A program made the translations under genes and the position numbers. A DNA stretch of 5,923 bases, from NCBI GenBank assembly GCA_007130445.1, contig SLSM01000113.1, positions 1-5,923 on the forward strand, written 5' to 3'. Of this stretch, positions 1 through 5,923 are shown piece after piece (the stretch's first letter is position 1; each line of letters starts with the position of its first letter). This DNA is from Trueperaceae bacterium. Lineage in GTDB: Bacteria; Deinococcota; Deinococci; Deinococcales; Trueperaceae. The notes beneath the pieces are model-generated. The model was not told the origin of the DNA. It was given only the letters and a program-made list of their open reading frames with translations, and did no database searches.

Positions 1-719
1 GACCGTCGGCGGCGCGCGCCCGCGTGGGCGCCGCCGCCGGCGTGGCGCTCGTCACATATGGCCTGCTCGCCGCGTTCGGCTGGCGAGCATTGCCCGTGGC
101 GATCCCGCCGAGCAACCTCAACCCCTCGTTCCTGATCGCGATCGCGGCGGCGGTGTTCGTGCACTACTACCTCTTCCGGACGCGCTTCGGCTACGAGCTG
201 CGCGCCTCGGGCCTGTCGCCCAAAGCGGCCGAGTACGGCGGCGCGAGCCTGCGCCGCAACACGGTCCTGGCCATGACGATCAGCGGCGCGCTGGCGGGGC
301 TCACCGCCACGCACTACGTGCTCGGTGGCGCGCTCGAGGACTACGCCCTGCGCCAGTCGATCCCGACCAGCGACGGCTTCGACGGCATCGCGGTGGCGCT
401 CCTCGGCGGCAACAGCCCGGTCGGCATCGTCCTCGCGGCCTTCCTGTTCGGCGTGCTCAAGAACGGCGGTTCGCTGCTCAACATCACCTTCAGCAACCTG
501 ACGCGTGACGTGGTGTCGATGATCCTGGCGCTGGTGGTGCTGTTCATCGCCGCCAAGGGCTTCCTGCCCGAGCGCCTGACCAATCCGCTGCGGCGCGCGA
601 AGGCCCTCGGCGACCTGCCCCCCGAGGTCGGAGACGGCAAGCCCGATCGACCGCCCGACGATGCGCCCGGCGGACCGCCGGGTTGGCCGCCGACCGGCGC
701 GAAGGAGGAGCGAGGCTGA
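1..719 (+). CDS. Nucleoside ABC transporter permease, NupP/YufP type (COG4603-like), 5' end missing
   Basis: This is an inner-membrane permease of the BPD_transp_2 superfamily, one half of the channel of a BmpA-type nucleoside or simple-sugar importer. The frame is open to the left edge, so the start is missing; 238 residues are visible, roughly the C-terminal two thirds. The visible part has about five hydrophobic segments, the cytoplasmic-loop motif FRTRFGYELRASG (about nt 174-212) thought to contact the ATPase, and the family-typical GFDGIAVALLGGNSPVGI (about nt 378-431). The last 36 residues form a soluble Pro/Gly/Asp-rich tail. The stop overlaps the next permease's ATG by one base (TGATG), which suggests translational coupling and a shared operon. 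The binding protein and ATPase are expected upstream. The family is clear; nucleoside rather than sugar as substrate is inferred from the family. Confidence 0.88.
   Translation, partial: PSAARARVGAAAGVALVTYGLLAAFGWRALPVAIPPSNLNPSFLIAIAAAVFVHYYLFRTRFGYELRASGLSPKAAEYGGASLRRNTVLAMTISGALAGLTATHYVLGGALEDYALRQSIPTSDGFDGIAVALLGGNSPVGIVLAAFLFGVLKNGGSLLNITFSNLTRDVVSMILALVVLFIAAKGFLPERLTNPLRRAKALGDLPPEVGDGKPDRPPDDAPGGPPGWPPTGAKEERG
702..708 (+). promoter_or_regulatory. Strong ribosome-binding site for the second permease
   Basis: AAGGAGG is a near-perfect Shine-Dalgarno sequence ending 10 bases before the ATG at 719. It lies inside the 3' end of the upstream permease gene. It decides the start of the downstream gene: an in-frame TTG at 683 would lie upstream of this site and would add 12 polar residues that do not look like family sequence. 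Confidence 0.8.
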
Positions 720-1651
720 TGGAGACCATCGTCCTCTTGACACTGGTGGCGTCGGCCCTGCGCGCCACCACGCCACTGCTGCTCGCCGCGCTGGGTGGGC
801 TGTTCAGCGAGCGCTCGGGCGTCGTCAACATCGCCCTCGAGGGCATCATGCTGTTCGGCGCACTCACGGCCGCGCTCGTCACCTACTACGTCGAGCTCCC
901 GTTCGTTCGCGACGCGCCCGGCACGAGCGTCTGGTACGCGCCCTGGCTGGGCGTGCTCGCAGCGATGCTCGTGGGAGCGCTGGTGGCCGGCATCCACGCG
1001 GTCGTGTCGATCCGCTACAAGGCCGACCAGATCATCAGCGCCGTCGCCATCAACCTGATGGCCCTCGGGGTGCCGGCCGTCATCCTCACCGGCCTGTTCG
1101 GCAACAACACGAGCAGCGCCGCCATCACTAATCGCCTGCCGCTGTGGTCGGTCGGCCCCTTCACGTTCAGCCCGCTCGTCTACCTCGCGTTCGCGCTGGT
1201 GCCGATCGTGTGGTTCGTCGTCTTCCGCACCCGCTTCGGTCTGCGGCTGCGCGCGGTCGGCGAGCACCCCGAGGCCGCCGACTCGGTGGGCATCTCGGTG
1301 ACGCGCATGCGCTACATCGGCGTGATGCTGTCGGGCGTCCTGGCGGCCCTCGGCGGCGCCTACCTGTCGATCGGCGCCTTCAACCAGTTCATCACCGAGA
1401 TGTCCGGCGGCCGCGGCTTCATCGCGCTCGCCGCGCTGATCTTCGGGAAGTGGCATCCGCTGGGCGTGCTGGGTGCCACCTTGTTGTTCGGCGCCTTCCA
1501 GGCGCTCGAGACGCAGCTCGGCGGCAGCGCCCTGCTGCCGCCCACGGTGGTGCAGAGCCTGCCGTTCATCCTCACCATGGTCGTGCTCGCCGGTTTCGTC
1601 GGTCGCTCCGTCGCGCCCAAGGCGATCGGCAAGCCGTTCACGAAGTCCTGA
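719..1651 (+). CDS. Nucleoside ABC transporter permease, NupQ/YufQ type (COG1079-like)
   Basis: This 310-residue integral membrane protein is the second channel subunit of the importer, expected to pair with the permease just upstream. It matches the usual family length of about 300-320. Family signatures are visible: an N-terminal segment with TTPLLLAALGGLFSERSGVV (residues 17-36) followed by NIALEGIMLFGA, then SIRYKADQIISAVAINLMAL (97-116), the cytoplasmic loop FRTRFGLRLRAVGEHPEAA (169-187), and GGRGFIALAALIFGKWHPLG (230-249). About eight or more hydrophobic stretches are present. The ATG at 719 is chosen for the well-spaced AAGGAGG and the one-base overlap with the upstream stop. The loop resembles the corresponding loop of the upstream permease, as expected for paralogous halves. 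No ATPase or binding protein lies downstream; malQ follows after 33 bases. The family is confident; the exact substrate is unknown. Confidence 0.93.
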   Translation: METIVLLTLVASALRATTPLLLAALGGLFSERSGVVNIALEGIMLFGALTAALVTYYVELPFVRDAPGTSVWYAPWLGVLAAMLVGALVAGIHAVVSIRYKADQIISAVAINLMALGVPAVILTGLFGNNTSSAAITNRLPLWSVGPFTFSPLVYLAFALVPIVWFVVFRTRFGLRLRAVGEHPEAADSVGISVTRMRYIGVMLSGVLAALGGAYLSIGAFNQFITEMSGGRGFIALAALIFGKWHPLGVLGATLLFGAFQALETQLGGSALLPPTVVQSLPFILTMVVLAGFVGRSVAPKAIGKPFTKS

Positions 1652-1674
1652 CCACGCTCCTCATCACGCCCCCC

Positions 1675-1680
1675 TGGAGG
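1675..1680 (+). promoter_or_regulatory. Ribosome-binding site of malQ
   Basis: TGGAGG lies 4 bases before the ATG at 1685. The spacing is short but usable, and it supports this start. The N-terminus from this ATG aligns with the start of Thermus amylomaltase. I see no terminator-like hairpin in the 33 bases after the permease stop, so read-through from the transporter operon is plausible. Confidence 0.55.
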
Positions 1681-1684
1681 CCCC

Positions 1685-3238
1685 ATGCCGTTCCCCCGCA
1701 GCTCCGGTGTCCTGCTCCACCCCACCTCGCTCCCCGGCCCGTACGGCATCGGTGAGCTCGGTCCGCACGCCGAGCGCTGGATCGACCTGCTCGCGGAGGC
1801 CGGTCAACGAGCCTGGCAGGTCATGCCGCTCGGGCCGACGGGGTACGGCGACAGCCCCTACCAGTGCTTCTCCGCCTTCGCGGGGAACCCCTACCTGATC
1901 TCGCTCGAGCGGCTGCAGCGCGCTGGCTGGCTCGGCGACGACGACCTCACCGGCGTGGCCTTCGACGACGAGCGGGTGGACTACGGACCCGTCATCGCCT
2001 TCAAGCTCGACCGGTTGACGCGCGCGGCGCGCCGCTTCGTCGCCGATGCCTCGCCGGAGTCGCGCGCCGAGTTCGCCGCGTACCGCGCGCGCCACGCCGC
2101 CTGGCTCGACGACTACGCGCTGTTCATGGCGCTCAAGGAGGAGCACGGCGGCCGCTCGTGGGACGGTTGGCCCGCCAGCGTGCGTGACCGCGACCCGGCG
2201 GCCCTCGCCGACGCGCGCGAGCGCCTGGACGAGGCCATCACGCGGCAGGCGCTGTGGCAGTTCTGGTTCGACCAGCACTGGGCGCAGGTCCGGGCCCACG
2301 CCAGCGCCAACGGCGTCGGCATCATCGGCGACCTGCCGATCTTCGTGGCCTACGACTCGGCTGACACGTGGGCCAACCGCGACCTGTACTACCTCGACGA
2401 ACGGGGCGTGCCGACCGTGGTGGCCGGGGTGCCGCCGGACTACTTCTCGGCCACCGGACAACGCTGGGGGAACCCGCTCTACCGCTGGAAGCGCATGCGA
2501 GAGACGGGCTTCGCCTGGTGGCTGGAGCGGATCCGCTCCACGCTGCACTTCGTCGACGTCATGCGCATCGACCACTTCCGCGGCTTCGCCGCGTACTGGG
2601 AGATCCCTGCCAGCGAACCCACCGCCGTCAAGGGGCGTTGGGTGAAAGGGCCGGGCCAGCCCTTCTTCGACGCCATCCGCGAAGGGCTCGGCGACCTGCC
2701 GATCATCGCGGAGGACCTGGGCGTGATCACGCCCGACGTCGAGGCCCTGCGCGACAGCAACGCCCTGCCGGGCATGCAGGTGCTGCAGTTCGCCTTCGCG
2801 GGCGGCTCCGACGACCCGTACCTGCCCCACAACTACCGCTCCAACAGCGTCGTCTACACCGGCACGCACGACAACGACACCACCACGGGCTGGTACGCGC
2901 AGGCGCCCGAGGTGGAGCGCGACTTCGTGCGCCGCTACCTGGCGCGCGACGACGCCAACGTGGCGTGGGAGCTCTGGCGGCTGGCCTCCGCCTCGGTCGC
3001 CGACACCGCCGTCGCGCCGCTGCAGGACCTGCTCGGACTGGGCAGCGAGGCGCGCATGAACACGCCTGGCGTGGCCGTGGGCAACTGGAGTTGGCGCTTC
3101 ACGTGGGACATGGTGCCGTACTGGCTGGCACCGCAACTGCGCGAGGTCGCCGAGTTGTATGGCCGCCTGCCGGGTGAGGGCGCGGTCGACACCCCCTACC
3201 GGCAGTCGGTGACGGGCAGCGACGTCGAGGACGATTGA
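1685..3238 (+). CDS. malQ: 4-alpha-glucanotransferase (amylomaltase, GH77)
   Basis: This cytoplasmic enzyme of maltodextrin and glycogen metabolism breaks an alpha-1,4-glucan, holds the donor as a covalent intermediate and passes it to the 4-OH of another glucan or glucose. The protein has 517 residues; the Thermus enzyme has 500. It is of the short bacterial type, a single (beta/alpha)8 barrel without the N-terminal extension of the E. coli enzyme. The N-terminus GVLLHPTSLPGPYGIGELG and the PLGPTGYGDSPYQ segment (Y54, matching the Thermus second-glucan-site tyrosine) are present. The catalytic triad is complete: nucleophile D296 in RIDHFRG, acid/base E343 in IAEDLG, and D396 in GTHDND. The 250s loop reads GVPPDYFSATGQRWGNPLY (248-266). 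The protein ends in a short acidic tail (GSDVEDD). It sits 33 bases after the permease gene and convergent with the exporter operon. The assignment is secure. Confidence 0.98.
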   Translation: MPFPRSSGVLLHPTSLPGPYGIGELGPHAERWIDLLAEAGQRAWQVMPLGPTGYGDSPYQCFSAFAGNPYLISLERLQRAGWLGDDDLTGVAFDDERVDYGPVIAFKLDRLTRAARRFVADASPESRAEFAAYRARHAAWLDDYALFMALKEEHGGRSWDGWPASVRDRDPAALADARERLDEAITRQALWQFWFDQHWAQVRAHASANGVGIIGDLPIFVAYDSADTWANRDLYYLDERGVPTVVAGVPPDYFSATGQRWGNPLYRWKRMRETGFAWWLERIRSTLHFVDVMRIDHFRGFAAYWEIPASEPTAVKGRWVKGPGQPFFDAIREGLGDLPIIAEDLGVITPDVEALRDSNALPGMQVLQFAFAGGSDDPYLPHNYRSNSVVYTGTHDNDTTTGWYAQAPEVERDFVRRYLARDDANVAWELWRLASASVADTAVAPLQDLLGLGSEARMNTPGVAVGNWSWRFTWDMVPYWLAPQLREVAELYGRLPGEGAVDTPYRQSVTGSDVEDD

Positions 3239-3258
3239 GCGCCTGCGTCGCAGGGCGC
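3239..3258. terminator. Candidate bidirectional terminator hairpin between convergent genes
   Basis: This imperfect inverted repeat starts directly after the malQ stop and ends 4 bases before the stop of the convergent permease gene. Five outer pairs (3239-3243 with 3254-3258) and three inner pairs (3244-3246 with 3250-3252) flank a GTC loop, with G3253 bulged. The stem is almost all G-C. No T-tract follows on either strand, so it is not a textbook intrinsic terminator, though its placement between two stop codons suits mRNA 3'-end formation or stabilisation. Random GC-rich sequence could also give such a stem. Confidence 0.4.
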
Positions 3259-3262
3259 CGGG

Positions 3263-4477
3263 CTACGTCCTGAACAGCACGTCCTCGCGCAGGAAGCTGC
3301 GATGGGCGAAGGCCAGCAGCGCCATGACCGCGACGCTCAAGGAGAGCCACGTGATGGCGATGCCTTGGGTCGTCGCGGCGCCCTTCACCACGTCGTCCAT
3401 CAGCACCATGGCGTTGAGCATCGGGACCCAGTAGAGGGCGTCGCCGCCGCCGATCAGGTCGCGGAACTGCAGCGAGATCGCCGGCAGGATCAGCAGGAAC
3501 GACAACGGCGCCACGTACGACTGCGCCTCCTTGAACGAGCGCGCGAACAGCGTCACGCTGATCAGCAGGGCCGAGATCAGGCTCGCGAGCAGCACCGCCG
3601 ATACGACCAGGAGCACCACCATCGTTGGCGTCACGCTCAACTGGCCGCCCATCACCGACACCATCTCGGCCGCGCCGGCGTCCAGGCCTGGGAGGAACGC
3701 GCCGCGCAGCAGCAGTCCCCCGACCACGAAGCCGACGATCGCCATCACCGCCGCCCACAACCCGAAGAGCGTGGTCGCCAGGAACTTGCCGACCACCACC
3801 TCCACGCGCCGCACCGGCGCCACCAGCAGCACCTCGAGCGTGCCGCGCTCCTTCTCGCCCGCGGTCGCGTCGATGGCGGCCATCTGCCCGCCGGTGAGCG
3901 TCCAGATGGCGATGAAGAAGGGGATGAGCCAGGCCAGTTGACCGCTGGAGCGCTCCGCCTCGGTGCTCGCGTCGCGCGTCACCACGCGCAGCGGTTCGAG
4001 CACCGACGGATCGATGCCCGCCGCCGCCAGCCGCTCGGCCACCACCTGCTGCCGGTACCCCGCGACGGCCGACTCGAGCTTCCCCGCGTTGAGCTCGGAG
4101 CGCAGGTTGCCCACCTTCCGGTACACCGTCACAGCCGCCGACTCGCCCGCGGCGAGCGCCGCGGCCAGCCCCTCGGGGATGGCGATGGCGGCCGGATAGG
4201 TGTCGTCGCGAACCGCCGCCTCGGGGTCGTCGACGCTCTCCAGGACGGCGTTCTGGCCCTCGATCAGGGCGACGAGCTCGTGCGGCGCGTGCTCCAACCC
4301 CGTGACGCCGAGCGGCGTCACCGTCGTCGCCTCGCGCTGGAACAGGCCGCCGAGCAGGAAGGGGAGGCCGAGCATGATCACGGGCAGCAGCAGCAGCGGG
4401 ATCAGTAGGTTCGACACGATCGCGCGCGTGTCGCGCAAGGTCGACAGGATCTCCTTGGCCGCGATGCGGCCGACCAT
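3263..4477 (-). CDS. natB: ABC-2 type exporter permease, NatB-like
   Basis: This is the membrane subunit of an ABC exporter, working with the ATPase encoded just upstream in the same operon. It has 404 residues; B. subtilis NatB is a little under 400. Residues 1-20 form an amphipathic start (VGRIAAKEILSTLRDTRAIV), followed by a first membrane helix (about 22-43), a large extracytoplasmic domain (about 44-180), and then about five further membrane helices (about 181-201, 232-257, 284-311, 321-337, 374-391). The family hallmark AGEKERGTLEVLLVAPVRR (206-224), ending near GK at 230-231, is the cytoplasmic coupling region. Start: ATG at 4477, with GAGGG five bases upstream. A GTG at 4489 in the same frame, overlapping the ATPase stop as GTGA, is a real alternative and would add four residues. 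NatB exports sodium in B. subtilis; the substrate here is unknown and the symbol is family-level only. Confidence 0.9.
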   Translation of the reverse strand: MVGRIAAKEILSTLRDTRAIVSNLLIPLLLLPVIMLGLPFLLGGLFQREATTVTPLGVTGLEHAPHELVALIEGQNAVLESVDDPEAAVRDDTYPAAIAIPEGLAAALAAGESAAVTVYRKVGNLRSELNAGKLESAVAGYRQQVVAERLAAAGIDPSVLEPLRVVTRDASTEAERSSGQLAWLIPFFIAIWTLTGGQMAAIDATAGEKERGTLEVLLVAPVRRVEVVVGKFLATTLFGLWAAVMAIVGFVVGGLLLRGAFLPGLDAGAAEMVSVMGGQLSVTPTMVVLLVVSAVLLASLISALLISVTLFARSFKEAQSYVAPLSFLLILPAISLQFRDLIGGGDALYWVPMLNAMVLMDDVVKGAATTQGIAITWLSLSVAVMALLAFAHRSFLREDVLFRT

Positions 4478-4482
4478 GCGCG

Positions 4483-4485
4483 CCC

Positions 4486-4487
<2 letters not shown>
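4483..4487 (-). promoter_or_regulatory. Ribosome-binding site of the NatB-like gene
   Basis: On the minus strand GAGGG lies 5 bases before the ATG at 4477 and overlaps the stop codon of the ATPase gene. It favours that ATG over the GTG at 4489, which has no purine-rich sequence in front of it. Confidence 0.5.
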
Positions 4488-5241
<754 letters not shown>

Positions 5242-5247
5242 CGGGCC

Positions 5248-5253
5248 AGCCTA
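5248..5253 (-). promoter_or_regulatory. Predicted leaderless promoter (-10 box) of the NatA/NatB-like operon
   Basis: On the minus strand TAGGCT fits the TAnnnT -10 pattern and is separated from the ATG at 5241 by six bases, which would put the transcription start at or next to the A of ATG. ACGACC with an 18-base spacer (5272-5277) is a weak -35 candidate. The gene has no Shine-Dalgarno sequence, which agrees with a leaderless start. The box is short, so chance is possible. Confidence 0.5.
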
Positions 5254-5321
5254 CGCGGCGGCCGCCACGCTGGTCGTGTGCCGATGGTCACGGAGCGCGC
5301 CATGGCCCACCAGCGCGCGCC

Positions 5322-5330
5322 TGGTACGCT
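5322..5330 (+). promoter_or_regulatory. Predicted leaderless extended -10 promoter of truB
   Basis: TGGTACGCT fits the extended -10 pattern TGnTAnnnT. Its hexamer ends at 5330, six bases before the GTG at 5337, so transcription would start at or next to the start codon. No Shine-Dalgarno sequence is visible before the GTG. No convincing -35 hexamer is seen at 16-18 bases, but an extended -10 can work without one. Confidence 0.55.
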
Positions 5331-5336
5331 GGCGCG

Positions 5337-5923
5337 GTGCGCGTCTTCGCCGTCGACAAGCCGCTCGGTCTCACCTCGCACGACGTGGTCGCGCGCGCAC
5401 GCCGCGCGCTCGGCACCCGCCGCGTCGGCCACGCCGGCACGCTCGATCCGCTTGCGACGGGCGTGCTCGTCGTCCTCGCCGACGAGGCCACCAAGCTCGC
5501 CCCGTTCATGTCCGGCGCGCAGAAGCACTACCTCGCCTGGGTGGCGCTCGGCGTGGACACCGCGACGCTCGACGCCGAGGGCCCGATCGTCGCCCAGGCC
5601 GACGCCGGTCACGTCGACGAGGCCGCCGTCCGCGCCGCGTTCCCGGCCTTCCTGGCGCTGAGCGAACAGCTCCCCCCGGCCTACTCCGCCGTGCAGCAAG
5701 GCGGCGAGCGCGCCTACGCGGCGGCCCGCCGCGGTCAGGCGCTCGACCTGCCCCCCAGGCCCGCCGCGTACCACGCCCTGGAACTCCTGGCGCTGCTGCC
5801 TCCCGGCGCTCCGCGCGCCCGGGCGCTGCTGCCGGCGGCGGACGGGTGGCGTCCGGCGGATACCGACGACGGCGCCGAGGGCGCCGTCGCCCTGGCGTTG
5901 CCGGACGCGCTCGCCGATGCGCC
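5337..5923 (+). CDS. truB: tRNA pseudouridine(55) synthase TruB, 3' end missing
   Basis: This cytoplasmic enzyme converts U55 in the T-arm of tRNAs to pseudouridine. 195 residues are visible before the window ends. The N-terminus VFAVDKPLGLTSHDVV is the standard TruB opening. The catalytic motif RVGHAGTLDPLATGVLVVL carries the nucleophile D37 within GTLDP; KHYLAWVALGVDTATLDAEG (63-82) includes the conserved active-site tyrosine Y65; and QLPPAYSAVQQGGERAYAAA (111-130) is motif II, with glutamine where YSAxK proteins have lysine. After RRGQALDLPPRP the sequence runs into an Ala/Pro/Asp-rich stretch (about 155-195), where other TruB proteins would soon show the SKGTYIRSLA-like motif; that motif must lie beyond the window. 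The start GTG is chosen because the protein begins at the conserved VFAVDKP, no in-frame ATG lies nearby upstream, and the -10 box is six bases away. Confidence 0.95.
   Translation, partial: MRVFAVDKPLGLTSHDVVARARRALGTRRVGHAGTLDPLATGVLVVLADEATKLAPFMSGAQKHYLAWVALGVDTATLDAEGPIVAQADAGHVDEAAVRAAFPAFLALSEQLPPAYSAVQQGGERAYAAARRGQALDLPPRPAAYHALELLALLPPGAPRARALLPAADGWRPADTDDGAEGAVALALPDALADA

Noticed and set aside
683..718. Upstream TTG start extending the NupQ-type permease by 12 residues
   Set aside because: The strong AAGGAGG lies downstream of this TTG and is correctly spaced for the ATG at 719; the extra residues are polar and not typical of the family.
341..1456. A 371-codon minus-strand frame across the two permeases
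   Set aside because: The composition is charged and repetitive with no family motifs, and it fully overlaps two well-supported permeases. It is a GC-rich shadow frame.
1664..3136. A 490-codon open frame on the minus strand across malQ
   Set aside because: It is antisense to a secure GH77 gene with all catalytic residues. Its product is Arg/Val/His-rich with no recognisable domain, as expected from an opposite strand of high-GC coding sequence with few stops.
3302..4408. A 368-codon plus-strand frame opposite the NatB-like gene
   Set aside because: It is rich in Gln, Arg and His with no domain, while the opposite strand encodes a clear ABC-2 permease with the AGEKERGTLE motif.
5299..5306. 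GCCATGGC palindrome and nearby GCGCGC repeats as an operator for the divergent promoters
   Set aside because: These are short, GC-driven palindromes with no second copy or symmetric spacing to the promoters, and are expected by chance at this base composition.

Overview
This is a compact, very GC-rich bacterial chromosomal segment with six protein genes, all of recognisable families. Four are complete and two run off the window edges. No RNA gene, mobile element, CRISPR array or phage gene is visible, and no gap between genes exceeds about 95 bases. The best lineage guess is a Deinococcota member (Deinococcus/Thermus/Truepera side). The clues are the close resemblance of MalQ to the Thermus amylomaltase as I remember it, an interrupted TruB layout, and two promoters with a TAnnnT box six bases from a start codon, the leaderless style well known in Deinococcus. 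This is inference and was not checked by a search.

Left block, plus strand (1-3238): the 3' part of a NupP/YufP-type nucleoside ABC permease, then a complete NupQ/YufQ-type partner permease overlapping it by one base, then malQ (4-alpha-glucanotransferase) after a 33-base gap. The two permeases should form the membrane channel of a nucleoside or simple-sugar importer. Its substrate-binding lipoprotein and ATPase are not visible and would be expected upstream. malQ may be read from the same transcript, but its link to the importer is positional only. A small GC-rich hairpin fills the 24-base gap between malQ and the oppositely oriented gene that follows.

Right block, minus strand (3263-5241): a two-gene NatA/NatB-type ABC exporter, with the ATPase gene first and the permease gene following with a gap of 8 bases (or a 4-base overlap if a GTG start is used). 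The exported substrate cannot be read from the sequence.

Right edge, plus strand (5337-5923): the 5' part of truB, tRNA pseudouridine-55 synthase, divergent from the exporter operon. The 95-base divergent region holds two back-to-back -10 boxes, each exactly six bases from a start codon and neither with a Shine-Dalgarno sequence. By contrast, the downstream operon genes nupQ-like, malQ and natB-like have recognisable ribosome-binding sites. I found no previously undescribed system; the divergent pair of predicted leaderless promoters is the most interesting signal.
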